NCBI GenBank assembly: GCA_029216955.1
Contig: JANAVB010005597.1
Coordinates: 49,717,551-49,781,550, forward strand
Direction of reading: 5' to 3'
Length of the DNA stretch: 64,000 nucleotides
From: Iris pallida
Taxonomy: Eukaryota > Streptophyta > Magnoliopsida > Asparagales > Iridaceae
In this document: piece by piece, positions 22,342 to 34,830 of the stretch
Layout: each line of letters opens with the position of its first letter
Numbering within the stretch: the first letter of the stretch is position 1
The notes under the pieces: generated by a model
The model's database searches: none
What the model was told of the DNA's origin: nothing
Seen by the model: the letters and a program-made list of their open reading frames with translations, nothing else
Program-made: the position numbers and the translations under genes

Positions 22342-25300
22342 CTGGAGTTGGTTCATATTCAGTCTCCTTCGGATCATTCAATCCGGCTTTTAGTCTGTTC
22401 AGGGTACTTTCTGACACGGGATTTATTTCACTTCTTCCCGCTCCAGAAGTACTCGGAATTTGAACTTCAATTTCCAGATGCCTCTCCGGCTCTGGTGTCA
22501 ACCCTGAGTGTTGACCAATGGTCTTCAGTGCATCGATTGGTGTTTTAGACGGTGATTCATCGTCTATCTCCATGTCTTCTTCTCCAGACGAATGCGACGA
22601 CGGTTCATAGTCAACTTATTCGCTCTCTGAAGCTTCAACAATTGGATTGAGAGGAGTGGATTCCTTCACTGATTCTCCCGAAATCAGTAAGTCATTAGCC
22701 GTTTCAGTCCGATGCTCGGCCTCTACCGCAGGTTGACTAATTTCCTGTGCATCATCGGCCATTGGTGGAACTGAGCCTATATCAGAAGGCCTAGAAGACC
22801 CAGCAGTTTCAGGAATCTCTTCTTCTTCTGTCTTTACAGAGAAATCAAAAGTAGCTTGCTTTTCTGCAGCCAATCGCATAGCACGATCGGTGGGACTCTC
22901 TGCATCCAGACAAATTACGGATTTAGTTTTTGAAACTATTACTTTCCTTCCTATTCTTCTGGTTAAAGGAACAGTAGGATAATTGTCTATTGGATCACTA
23001 CCTGCTTCATCAACATCTCTGGCTCGTTCAGAAACAGGAGAATTCCCGGGAATAGTAATTCCTCCGCGACTTCGAGTTTCTGCTCGAGTAGCTCTTTTTG
23101 CGGCAGGACCAGCAGCACCTTTACTCCTTTTCCTCTTCGGGGTATTGTCAATAGATATACTTTCTTCAGCACTCCCGATAGACACATGCAATGGTTGATG
23201 AAGGTCATCAGAGAAGAAAGTTTCCAAAACATCATCATCAACTTCATCGGTGGCCAGAGGATCTTCTTTGTCATGACAATCCCTAGGCAAGGCGGATTTG
23301 GTTGATTTCTTTTCAATATGAATAAAGCTTTTACCTAAGATGCTAAATTTTTCATCAAAAGTATTAGCTGATACATAAAATCTGGCATAGGACGCCAATA
23401 TCTTAGCTCCTCTTCGATAGTTGACCGGATCTGGCATAGAAAAGGTAGCCCCTGTACCTTTGGCAATGTAATATAGCCAAGCTCTGGCACCATCAACCAA
23501 CCCGCCTTGATGAGCAAAATATGTCGTTGCATTGCCCACATGCAACTGATCGTAACCAAATTGACGAGCAAATCTGCTCGGAAGATATGGCTCTAGATAT
23601 GTGATGTTGTCACGGCGGCAAATTAAATGAGATGGCCTGATTCTCTTTAGCCATTCATGTTGGACATCATCCAACTCATTAGCACCAACGCCGTCAATCA
23701 ATCTCCCGGGCATGGTCTCATAACCAATAGGGGGAGGAACACAGGTGAAGCTCCATAGTTCTCCCCTGTTCAAGATGGTTCTGCAATCGGTTAAAGTATC
23801 ATATCTCCATTTCGGTATGTGCTTGTACCTTTCAAGGAAAGTGTCATCTGGCCTAGCCATCCCAGCACTCATCAGAGATTCAAAATGAAGAAGCAGCCAT
23901 CCAAACAAGTATGTAAAGGGCATTTCTACCCGAGGAAAGGACGTCAGGCTCTTCCGTGCCAATTCGAACATCCTATCTGTGTATGCCCTTAATCCGGCAT
24001 TCAGACGGCAGGTCATTGCCGTCAATAGATCCATCTTATACCCAAAAACCAGCCGGACTGCTGCGAAGACGACTCCTCTGTGCATCCTGTCTGCAGAACA
24101 GGTGCCAGGAACTACGAATTTCCTCAGCCAAAGAGATATGAAACCGGCCAGATGACCTTCAACGGACAATTCTCGGCCACCCTGTTTAATATAGGTTTCT
24201 AACCTATCACCGGCCTTGTAGCTGTCGATGTCTTCTTCGACGACAATGTCATCATGATTAGTCTCCCGGATTAATCTGTTAATCTCGGCTTGACTCAAGG
24301 GTTTGAATTTACCGACATACTGCTCGGTCTTTTTCTTCTTTTGGACTTCGTCGGTGCGGCCTTGAAACAAATAAGCCATCCACTTCGAAGAATAACAATT
24401 GGAGTCCCCCTCTCCACCTTGTCCCTTATAAAAAGCTTTACAGATGCTGTAATGACACATTAATTCTTCAAATACATAAAGAATTAGTGGGTTGGCTGCA
24501 GAAATCTTATTCATTTCGTCAACAAAAGGGATATATTCTTCATATGGCAAATCTGCCGTTGGTAGCTGAGATATATATGCCATTTCATGAAGGGAAATCC
24601 CATCTCGCCCTTTGGGGTCATGAAGGTGCCGGTCCGATAGTTATATCTCTCCGCTAATGCCAAAAACAGATCCGGATTCGGTTTGAAACCATAAGCAGTA
24701 CACTTAATGGCATCATATAAATCTATCGCCTTCAACTGTGCACCGAAGTTCTGCAAAATCTATCTCACTAGAGCAGTCCATCTAGTGTTCTCTGGATTTA
24801 CTAGACCAGTCAGCCTCATTGACTGTTTTGGGTAGATGGCATTCTTTAATTGAGCAAATTCGTTGGCAAAAATTGGGACTCTGACTGGCTTCAGCAGTGC
24901 CGAGTCCTCAGGAGGGATGGTGGTAGGTAACAGTCCTCGCAGAGATGTGACATGTGGTTCAGTACCACTGCAGAACCTTCCTTGACGATATCCAATCCAC
25001 CCAGCCTTAGCTTGTCGGGATGGAGTAATATCCCACTTCATCTGTCTTTGCTGGCCCGAATGGAATAAACGGGCTATGTTGATACTCTTTGTCAAACCAG
25101 TCAAATACATAGGCTGATTTACATTACCATCCCTATAGTAACTGTATGATACTTTGTCCAGAGCAGGTTGGGAGTTCATATCAATAGCATCTCCAAAAAG
25201 GAATGCTGGCTTCAAATGGGCAACACCATCTACACTCTGTAACGGCAGTCCACTCATCAGGTTCAGCAAAGTATCATCTTCCTGATTGGTCAACAGAGCT

Positions 25301-25409
25301 ATTCTTGTGGAAGGTCCGTCAAATTGGGGAAAACGAACATGTGATAAATCACTTCTATAATTATTTCCTATACTTCCTTCAAATTCTGCTTCCTGAGCCA
25401 GAATATCCA
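22342..25409 (-). pseudogene. Tat-A antisense gene, exon 2 (PMD-like domain)
   Basis: The large exon of a convergent gene. It starts at acceptor TTTGCAG (25410) in phase 1. It carries a head region (SDLSHVRFPQFDGPS, LKPAFLFGDAID, MKWDITPSRQAKAG), then a predicted globular region with YLFGWLLLHFESLMSAG, RPSHLICRR, YLEPYLPSRFARQFGYDQ and DGARAWLYYIAKGTGA. The tail has PKRKRSKG, a likely nuclear signal. ARQFGYDQ and the helical layout resemble the plant mobile domain (Pfam 'aminotransferase-like, plant mobile domain'), of which one class is known inside Ty3/gypsy elements. It is broken by a TAG (24757), a one-base shift near 24590 and a TAA near 22614. Tat-1 (44726-46395) and Tat-3 (59811-60283) carry homologous exons. 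Enzyme activity should not be inferred from the Pfam name. Confidence 0.72.
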
Positions 25410-25454
25410 CTGCAAATGAAGAATAAAGTATTAGAAATCTTCAATGTCAAGAGA

Positions 25455-25676
25455 TGATAAAGTTTTAACATACGCTCAGTTTTTACTAAGCGTACAACTC
25501 AACATACGCTCAGTTTTACTAAGCGTACAGCTCAACATACGCTCAGTTTTTACTAAACGTACAGCTCAACATACGCTCAGTTTTACTAAGCGTATAGCTC
25601 AACTTACGCTCAGTTTTTACTAAGCGTATGGCAGACTCAAGGCTCAGCATATGCTCAAATTTCTTTAAGCGTATGG
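25455..25676 (-). repeat. Tat-A antisense-gene intron 1: tandem inverted CATACGCTC/AGCGTA pairs (left part)
   Basis: About six units of 34-37 bp, each CATACGCTCAGTTTTTACT followed by AAGCGTAC or AAGCGTAT. Each therefore holds the Tat-A word in inverted pair around a T-rich spacer. The array continues at 39016-39190 on the far side of the Tekay-type insertion. Together the native intron 1 would be about 736 bp. Confidence 0.88.
25672..25676. repeat. TSD TATGG, left copy (Tekay-type insertion)
   Basis: TATGG precedes the TGTCACGACC end. The matching TATGG is at 39011-39015. Confidence 0.92.
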
Positions 25677-28600
25677 TGTCACGACCCGCTCCCGAATAAC
25701 CGGATACGAGTCGGACACGCCCAGCCTTTGTTGTTAGACACAACAAAGTAAGCTGTACCAATCTAGGGAAACTAACCAGATAATATGAACATGAAAGAAT
25801 CACAGCATCTATATAAGTGTGTCCCAACCAGAGTAAAGAGTACAATATCTGAATTATTACATTCAACTAATGAAAGAGTCTACTAGTCTCAATACATGGA
25901 AAGATAATAGAAACTAATGAAGTACTAGGCTTCTGCAGCCTCTAGGTCAGAAGCAGCTCCAGCTGGCTCAGTAGGGAAAGCAATGTCCTGTCCATAGTAT
26001 GTGTCACACAAGGCCTCCATCTCACCTATCATAACATATCCAGTCAGGAACGGAGCAAAGTACAGTTCTAGGTAATGAACAATAACATCATGATATGAAA
26101 AGTAAATGCTGAAAGAACAGGGTAAGAACAAGGTATGTAAAGAACATGAAGAACATGAACTACTGCTATAAAGATACAGGAAAGATCATGACTTTAGCAT
26201 ATATCAAGATCAGGATCATAGGAAACTAATGTAAGAACAAGATCCTGAACATGTGTGTAATATATTTGAAATACTTCTATAATATGTGACCGGCTTAGGT
26301 AAGATCATGAAAGAGCATGAAAAGATCCTGAAAGATCATGTGGGTACGGCTTAGGACCCGCGTGCACTGTGCGAGGCCTAAGCTAAAGATCATGAATAAG
26401 TATCCGGTTTGGTCACATATCTAGAGTATTTCCCCACCCCAAGATTCAAGTAAGAGCATGAAAGAACAAGCCAGAAAGATCATGAACGTGTCGCAGTGTG
26501 TCAGCAATAAAGAACAAGAGAAATGCACTGATCAAAACCATAGAGTGTACTTGCCTTGCTCCAGGAAAGTACGGGTAGGCAATATATCTAGATATCCTCC
26601 TGTATAGAATAATGATGTGTACAAGTTGATTAATAAACTGGTTGAACTAACTTAGTTATAAATGATAAGTCAACAATCATAAGGTTAGCTATTCCTTAAT
26701 CTAGAAAGTTACCTTATTAAACATCCTTTTCTTACTAATCAATAGATATGGTTATAAAACTTAATTATTGGACCAACACAATTAGTTGAGGGTATGAACT
26801 TCAAGGTCTCTACTTAAGACCACATGAAAACTTCTAAGTTGAACTCATTGTAGATCAAATAGTTAAACAGGAACCCTTGTATAAGGCCTGGCTTCAACAT
26901 TAGCTAAAAGGTGGTTCCTAGGAATCTAATTGCCCAATCAAAATAATACCAACAGTCATAAGAAGATCATTGGTAGTACTTGGTTGATTCAACAGGTTAT
27001 CTAAATTGAGATATCCTAAAGTAAAACTCAGAACACTAACCCATTTACAGTTCAGTCCTCAATATCCATTCAGTCTCTAAGGTGGAACTGGTATCTTAGT
27101 CCAAACCAGGACACAATTCCAGCCTATTCTCAATACTGGCACTACCCAACAGTTCTCATTCAAAAAGAAACATTCAAGCTTCAAAAACTAGAGAACATCA
27201 AGTTATTGATGTAGGTTAGTTCCTAAGTTAATTCCTGTGCCAGACTACCACAACTAATCTAATAAGTTATGAACAATCATAAAATATGTCTAAACAAACG
27301 TTCACCAATCCCACACCACTCTCTTCCTAAGTCTCCCATCTACAATGTCACCCAAAGTTATCCAAGTACTGATACTGAGTTGAATAGTCTTTAATATGTG
27401 AATGATACATCAATTCATAATATTAAATACTGTTAAACCCAACACAAACTCAGGTTTCAAGGTCAGTCCTTGTACTGATATAGAACCCTGGACTGACAGT
27501 TCCAGTTTCCTGAAACCTAGTTCAGTCCACAGATAACTCATATTGCAATAGTTAACAGTCTCTTAAAATACAATAAGGATCCTAAACCCAACCATCCTAA
27601 TGAAATGTGGTCACAGGTTCCTGAGTTCCTGCCCTCTCCTCCATTGGCTAGCTCAACTAAAGCTAACAATACACAGAAAAATCCTGAGACTAACTTGTTC
27701 CCTGGTCATCCTAATTTTTAGATAATGCAAGTTAAATCCCATGCTAAATCTCATGTATGGAGTTGTGAACCTACTTCATCAGGAACTTATGAGATGGGCA
27801 TATCAGCTATACAATGTGAATCTAATCGTCAATCAATCTACATCCTATACTACCAGGTGTTTTTAAGAAACTGCTCAAACCTGCTTGTGCACCAACTTGG
27901 ACAGGGTACTGCAGTTAACCCTCCAATTGCACAGGATACATATAGCCTAAAAGGCTTTAGCATTAACAGTCCCAAAAGAAACAGTATGCAGCCTTCACTG
28001 CAGGACATGGAGTAGCCCATCCCACCAGGCATGCATCCCTCTCTGTTACTGAGTTAAATCAGAACATGGCTTAATGTTTCCTGACAATTGGTCTATAATC
28101 GACCAACCTGAATTTAGACCCAGTCCTAAATAAAACTTGAACTCCAACAGTCCAATGAGGGTGCTGTAGGAAGTTAGCCTTAAATAAACTGATGTAGATC
28201 AGTTCCCCCCCCCCCCAGCTCTTCTCAAATGTAAAAAAATATAAGAAGGGAAAGGGAGGTATCAGAATCAGATTCGACCAAATGTCCAAAACAGTAGTAG
28301 AAAATCTGAACATCACTGATATAAATATGATTCTAAAATAGATACCTATTATCAAGTGAACATTGCATCCTATTCCTAGATAATACTGGATTCCCTACAG
28401 GCTATAACTGATCCTGTAAAGGCAACTTCAAAAAAGAAAACCAAAACATTCATAAACTAACATCCCTATATTCTGAACTCTGCTCTGTAACATCCTACAC
28501 AGTCCTAATACACTTCCACAAATTCAACAACAAAACAGCATCATACTAAGAATTTGTATGCTCAGTCCGTATTGGTAAACAAAACAAACTGAGACACACC

Positions 28601-29860
28601 CTCTTAGAATCATACTTAAATTAAGCATTTAATTCATCCTCTATTTAGCAACCAGAATTGACTCAATTCAAGCATATACATGTGTCCAAAGGACTATGGA
28701 ATTAATCCTTTGATCAGAATGTACCTGCTCGATTTCTTCAAGGACAATCTCTGAATCAAGAAGGAAATCCTGCTTCACTCAACTGCTCAATCCAACCGTT
28801 CCTACCAGATTTGATAATAAAGAACAATCGATAAACTCAAACTATATCATCACTGATCCACCATTCTTAGAAATTTCTAAAACAAGGATTAACTCAAGGA
28901 AGACTTACAATCGAAAGAGTACAGCTCTCGAAAAACAGATCAGTGTTCCTTAGAAGCAATTTGATCTACAAATCAATAGGAAGAGAATTCAGAGGGTTGC
29001 TTAGATCATAAGAATTTGATCTAAAAGTCTCACCTCCACTATGAAGTCAGGATCGAAATATGAACAGGCCCAAATCAGAGATCGAGATGTAAACGACTGC
29101 TTCAAATTAATTTCATGTTGGATCCAATCGGTTTCATGAGGAAAACAACAAACATATGGTGGTCAAAAACTATTGATTCCAGAATAAAAGATTGTTGGAA
29201 GTATAGATCGAACCAATGATCGTTGATCGATCTGTTCTTCTCCCAATCAAGTCAACTGACTGGATCCAGGAAGAACAAATGATCAATCATTGATTGATCG
29301 TTCCCAATCCTCAGAGTTATCAGAATGATCAAGGAGACAAGAAGATCATAATATTTACCTACTGATATCGATCCACCCCTTGCAATGCTCGGTCCTCAGA
29401 ACAATCTGCCATGGCCGACTGGATCCGAGCTTGGGGAAGAAGAAATTGAGGATGAAGGATTGTCCACCAAAGTGAGGAGAGAAGGTCTTTAAATAGCCAA
29501 CTAGTGGCGTGGGGATCAAGCTCAATTTGAGCGGGAAATTCCCAACCTCCCTGGCAGAGACGGTTAGAGCACATGGCTCTGCCATGGCCGTTGGGGAAAA
29601 GGATTTGAAAAAAAAGAACTGAACAATAAGTGAAAGGAGTAATCCTTTCTCTCAGGCTGAAGTTAAATTAGATAGGCTTTCTGGGTTGGGTCATGGGTTA
29701 TGGGCTATGGGCTATGGCTGGTTTATCTTAAATAGGCTTAAAGATCTAAACCCAATCAAGTCTAGTGATAATTAAACTCATTACTAAAATAAATTCCAAT
29801 TCATCTAATTAGAAGAAAGAAAAAAAAATTAGAAATAAAATATGGAAAAGTGGAGTTACA
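25677..29860 (-). repeat. Tekay-type 3' LTR (4184 bp)
   Basis: Left LTR, downstream with respect to the genes. It matches 34831-39010 almost base for base. The largest difference is a C-run (12 C at 28206 compared with 7 in the other copy). No protein-coding region recognised. Open stretches inside it are short and shared by both LTRs. Confidence 0.95.
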
Positions 29861-29874
29861 AATCTCTCCCCCTT
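29861..29874 (-). other. Polypurine tract of the Tekay-type element
   Basis: AAGGGGGAGAGATT on the coding strand, directly before TGTAACTCC of the 3' LTR. It would prime plus-strand DNA synthesis. Confidence 0.85.
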
Positions 29875-29977
29875 GAAAAAATTTTGCCCTCGAAATTGAA
29901 ATGCAGTCACAGACATCAAGAATAATGAATCTAAGAGTTGTTTATTGAATTCAAAAAATGTATGAAATACAAAGCAC

Positions 29978-30547
29978 TCAAGTGAACAAACTAGGATATC
30001 GCTCACGCATCTCATCCTCACGCTCCCATGTGGACTCTCCCAGAGAGTGATGTCTCCATATGACGCGGACGAGAGGAATGGTCTGGTTCCGCAGACGCTT
30101 CTCTCTTCGGTCCAAGATCTCTACTGGCTGCTCCTCGTAAGTCAATCTCGGGCCCACCTCCAGCTCGGAATAGTCCACCACATGACTCGGGTCTGGAATG
30201 TATCGTCGGAGCTGGGATATGTGGAAAACATCGTGCACTCCCTCCAACCTAGCTGAAAGCGCTAGTCGGTACGCCACCTCGCCAATCCGTGCTGTCACGT
30301 CGAATGGTCCAATGAATCTCGGACTGAGCTTCCCGCCTCTGCCGAACCGAATGACGCCTCTGGTCGGTGAGATCTTCAAGAACACTCTGTCTCCCACCTC
30401 GAACTCAAGGGGCCGTCTGGTGCTGTCCGCCCAATGCTTCTGCCGATCCTGTGCAACTCTAATACGCTCCCGGATCAGTCTGACTTTCTCTGCTGAGTCC
30501 ACCACCATCTCTGGCCCAAGTAAAGCTCTCTCGCCAACATCATCCTA
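29978..30547 (-). pseudogene. pol: Tekay-type integrase C-terminus and chromodomain
   Basis: Follows an in-frame TAG (30545-30547) that replaces the Trp expected after CRTPLS. It holds the integrase C-terminal motif (QKHWADSTRRPLEFEVGDRVFLK, given here only as its start, near 30440; FIGPFDV; VFHISQLRRY) and then a chromodomain-like end (VEILDRREKRLRNQ, VIWRHHSLGESTWE). It ends at TGA 29978-29980. In Tekay elements this domain is thought to guide insertion to chromatin marks. The expected aromatic cage is only partly present by eye. Confidence 0.85.
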
Positions 30548-32644
30548 AGATAGCGGCGTGCGGCATCTCCGTCCATACAGCGCCTCGAATGGATTCATCT
30601 CGATGCTAGCCTGATAACTGTTGTTATAGGCAAACTCTACGAGGTGTAAATGGTCCTCCCACGAACCGCCGAAGTCGAGTGCGCAAACCCGCAGCATGTC
30701 CTCCAAGGTCTGAATGGTCCTCTCAGACTGTCCGTCCGTCTGTGGATGATAGGCTGTGCTGAACTTCAACTGTGATCCCAAGCTCTGCTGCAGACTCCTC
30801 CAGAAGTGCGATGTGAAGCGGCTGTCTCGATCTGAAACGATGCTAACTGGCACCCCGTGAATCCTCACGATCTGACGCATGTAGAGGTCTGCAAGCTTCT
30901 CGGTCGACAGCCCAACCTTGAACGGAATGAAATGGGCCGACTTTGTCAATCTGTCCACGATCACCCAAATAGCGTCCTTGCCACTAGGAGTACGCGGCAA
31001 TCCAGAGACAAAATCCATGGTAATGTGCTCCCACTTCCATTCCGGAATAGGTAAAGGCTGGAGTAGTCCTGCTGGTCTCTGGCGCTCCGCCTTGACTTGC
31101 TGGCACACAAGGCATCTGGAAACAAATCTGGCAACCTCTCTCTTCATTCCATACCACCAAACATACTCCCGTAGATCCTTGTACATCTTGGTAGATCCAG
31201 GATGTATAGAATACTGCGACTGGTGGGCCTCCTGCATCACCTCCTCCCGTAAGTCCTTAGGCACACACAGCTGACTCCCATGCCTCAAGGATCCGTCCTC
31301 CGCAATGGTGAAATCATCAAGCAAACCTAACTCTGCCTGGGCTCTAAGACCTTGGATTCCCTCATCAAGCAGCTGGGCCTCCTTGATCTTCTCTAGCAAC
31401 CCCGACTGTATCTGCATATGCATCATCTGACCTCTATAACCTGGGAGAACAATCTCAATCCCAAGGCTCTCCAGATCTTCCAAGAGGTGCCGGTCCATGG
31501 TAAGATACATAGCAATAGGATACCGACTAAGAGCGTCTGCAACCACATTCGCCTTCCCAGGATGATACTGCAGACTGATGTCGAAATCCTTCATGAGTTC
31601 CAGCCATCTGCGCTGCCTCATATTCAGCTCTTTCTGAGTAAAGACATACTTCAGGCTTTTGTGGTCCGTGAAGATGTCCACTCTCTCTCCATATAGGTAA
31701 TGCTTCCACAGTTTCAAGGCAAATATGACTGCTGCAAGCTCCAAGTCATGTGTAGGATAATTCTTCTCATGGGGCCTCAACTGTCTAGAAGCATACGCTA
31801 TAACCTTCTTGTTCTGCTCCAGCACGCATCCCAAGCCTTTCCCGGAAGCATCGCTGTAGATGACGAATCCTCCTGATCCTGATGGCAAAGCAAGAACTGG
31901 GGCCGTCGTGAGTCTTCTCTTCAATTCTTCAAATGCTGTCTGGCAGGCGTCGCTCCATATGAACTCCTCGTCCTTTCGCGTAAGCTTCGTCATAGGCTCT
32001 GCTATCCTGGCGAAGTCCTTCACAAACTTCCTGTAGTATCCTGCAAGACCCAGGAAACTACGAATCTCTGCTACTGACTTGGGAGGTGCCCATGCTTCCA
32101 CTGCCTCAATCTTCTTGGGATCCACAGAAATCCCCTCTCCAGTCACCACATGCCCTAGAAACTCCACTCTGTCCAAGAAAAACTCACATTTTGAGAGTTT
32201 TCCATACAGCTTCTCCTTCCGCAGAATCTCCAGAACAATCCGCAGGTGCTCAACATGCTCCTCCTCCGTCTTGGAATAGATCAGAATGTCGTCAATGAAG
32301 ACTACGACAAACTTATCCAAATACTTGTGGAAAACCTTATTCATCAGGTTTATAAACACAGCTGGGGCATTGGTGAGTCCGAACGGCATCACCAGGAACT
32401 CATACTGGCCGTATCGAGTGTTGAAGGCCGTCTTCGGAATATCCTGCTCCCGAACCTTCATCTGGTGGTACCCCGATCGAAGATCGATCTTAGAAAAGAC
32501 CTTCGCTCCACTAAGCTGGTCAAACAGCTCATCAATCCGCGGTAAGGGATATCTATTCTTAATGGTGATGTTGTTGAGTGCACGGTAGTCAATGCACATC
32601 CTCACCGTCCCATTCTTCTTGGGCACAAAAAGCACCGGTGCTCC
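30548..32644 (-). pseudogene. pol: Tekay-type RT, RNase H and integrase core
   Basis: About 700 codons between two TAG stops, otherwise open. [22 protein letters not shown] at the start, [21 protein letters not shown], and the [11 protein letters not shown] catalytic box. RNase [39 protein letters not shown]. Integrase: zinc finger [10 protein letters not shown]...CLVC, then the DDE core [20 protein letters not shown] and [13 protein letters not shown]. All catalytic residues looked for are present. The upstream TAG (32645-32647) stands where related elements read SPWGAPV, so it is a Trp codon change. Confidence 0.9.
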
Positions 32645-32647
32645 CTA

Positions 32648-33487
32648 GGGTGAAGCACTGGATCGAATAAATCCTTTGCCCTCAAGCTCATCAATCTGCG
32701 CCTTTAACTCCGCAGCTTCCTTCGGGTTGATCTTGTAACAGTGTTGTGACTTCGGCGCTGATCCGGGCACTAGATCAATGCCGAACTCCACATCTCGATC
32801 TGGTGGCAATCCTGGCAGCTTCTCGGGAAAGACGTCAAGATACTCTGCAATCAGCGGATGCGGCAACTCCTGGTCTTCTGCAACTGCTCCGAAGTAGACT
32901 CCCTCTGGCCTCTCTGCAACTCGTCTGCTGATCTCGAACGGTGGAACTCCTGGCGGGCTGAAGATCACCTTCCCTTCATGGCAGTCTATTACAGCAAACT
33001 GCTCGCTCATCCAGTCGATGCCAAGGACTACGTCGAATCCAGGCAGTGGCATCACCAGAAGTCGAGCTCGAATCTCTCTCCCAGCAATAGTGATAGGGCA
33101 TTCTACCATCTCACTTACTGGAACTGACCCTCCTCCTGTCATAATCTGACAGTTCCGCCTAGTGGGCTTGGGTGTGAAGCCGTGTCTATACAGAAACTCA
33201 TATGATACGAAGCTATGTGTTGCTCCAGAATCAAACAATGCAATGGCAGGGAAAGAATGCAAGAAGATAGAACCTGTGATCACATCTGGTACTGCCTCAT
33301 CCCCCTCAACTGCAGCCATGACGTAAGCACGTCCCTGCTGTGCTCCTCCTCTCTGCTGCTGCTGGTGCTGTGCAAACCTCTGATGCTGGGGTGGTAGAGC
33401 TCCTCCTCTCTGCGGTGCAGCAGGCAATGCTCTGGGTGGTACAGTCGGTGGTCCTCCTCCTCGTCCTCCTGCTAGTCTGGCTGTAGC
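32648..33487 (-). pseudogene. pol: Tekay-type protease and start of RT
   Basis: In frame with gag and RT between two TAG codons. The retropepsin active site is AIALFDSGATHSF. VVLGIDWM is the second conserved protease box. The end is the RT N-terminal YKINPKEAAELKAQIDELEG. A Gln/Pro-rich linker separates gag from protease. Confidence 0.88.
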
Positions 33488-33490
33488 CTA

Positions 33491-34606
33491 TGCGCAGTCC
33501 CTCATCTGGTGTGCATCGGATCCGCAGAAGAGGCAAAGTCCCAACCTCTTGCGGCACTCGTCGATATGATGACCGGGGCGATGGCAATAGGCACAAGGAG
33601 TCGCTAGCTGCTGTCTCTGATGCTGATGTGCTGGAGCTCTGGCCTGTCGGTGATGCTGCTGCTGGTGTGGCCTCGTCTGGGTCTGAGTCTGAACCCTCTT
33701 CGCTGGTGCCTGGAAGCTGCTGCTGCCCACGTCCCGGTCACTCTTCAGTCTGGGGTCCGCCTCCTTCTCAACTGCCTGGGCGATCTTGAGGATGCTAGAG
33801 TAGGTAGTCGCCTGGCTGATCGCCACCGCATGTCGCAGCTCCCTGTTGAGACCCTTCTTGAATCTCCATGCTCTGTCCTCTGGCTCTCTAACCAAGCTCT
33901 CAGCAAACCTGCTGAGTCTGGTGAACTCCGAAGTGTACTGCGCGACCGTCATCGTCCCCTGCTGCAGCGCCTCGAACTGCATCCTCAACTCATCACGCTC
34001 CACCTCTGGAAAGAATTTCTCCTTGAACAGTTTTTTGAAAACTGTCCAAGACACTCGGGGCTCCGTCAACTGGGGGTCCTCCCGATACCAAGATCTGGCC
34101 AAGTCAAAGAGTCGCATGCTAGCCACTGACACCTTCTGGTCCTCTGGAATGTTCGCCATGGTCAAGGTCCTCTCTGCATTCTCCAGCCATTCATCTGCAT
34201 AGATGATCCCCTCGTCGCCCCAGAAGTCCAACGGGGAAAAGTGCTGGTACTCTTTGGCTGTCCCCGGTCTCGGTCCTCGTGGCTCTGGAACTGCTGCTGG
34301 AACTGGTGCTACCGGCTCTCTGGTCCTCAGCGCGTCGACGACAGTCGCTCTGAACTGCGTGGACTGCTGGCTTTGGGCCTCCCTGAACTGTGCAGCCTGG
34401 TGGTTCTGGGCCTCCATGAACTGCTGAAACATCGCCATCACCTGGGTGCCGTCGAACATCATCGTCGGTGGCAGTGATGGGAAGATAGGAGGCGCTGGCG
34501 GAAGCTGATCCGCCTGGACGTCTGGTACGGGCTGCTCTGTACCGCCTGCAACTCCAGAACCGCTCGCAACTCCAGTCTGATCTGCGGTCTTCCTTGTGGC
34601 CACCAT
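33491..34606 (-). pseudogene. gag: Tekay-type gag
   Basis: The preferred start is the Met of MVATRKTADQTG at 34606. An ATG at 34639 adds 11 residues of unlikely sequence. The Retrotrans_gag domain is mid-protein (DEWLENAERTLTMANI, RSWYREDP, EKFFPEVERDELRMQF). Two CX2CX4HX4C zinc knuckles close it (CAYCHRPGHHIDEC and CLFCGSDAHQMRDC). The frame meets TAG at 33488-33490 directly after the second knuckle and then stays open into protease in the same frame. The leader between the LTR and gag (34607-34830) shows no gene and no clear primer site. Confidence 0.88.
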
Positions 34607-34830
34607 CCTGCATAAAAAGAAAACTTCGTTGAACGACAAACCCTAAAACCTAACAAACAATGTTTTTATAATAATAAAGCACCTGAAGAACATGAATAAC
34701 TTGATATACCCTTATTTTTCCGATTTTCCTATGCTGTGATCAAGTTTCCCTAGTGTAATCAAGTCCCCCAATAGTACACTAAGTCCTAGGTACCATTAGG
34801 ATAGACCTGCATGGGCCACCACTAAAAACA

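Noticed and set aside
22342..25409. Calling the antisense protein an aminotransferase
   Set aside because: The Pfam label for the plant mobile domain mentions aminotransferase only by historical similarity. No PLP-lysine motif is seen.
25677..29860. Many short open stretches in the 4.2-kb sequence, repeated at 34831-39010
   Set aside because: They are shared by both LTRs of one element, carry no domain and follow base composition. They are LTR sequence, not genes.
29978..34606. Programmed amber readthrough at all three TAG codons
   Set aside because: Two of the three replace conserved Trp inside RT and integrase, which is better explained by mutation. Only the gag/protease stop is kept as an open question.
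34783..34795. TGGTACCTAGGAC (minus strand) as the primer site of the Tekay-type element
   Set aside because: It is more than 30 bases from the LTR and matches the usual initiator-Met site poorly.
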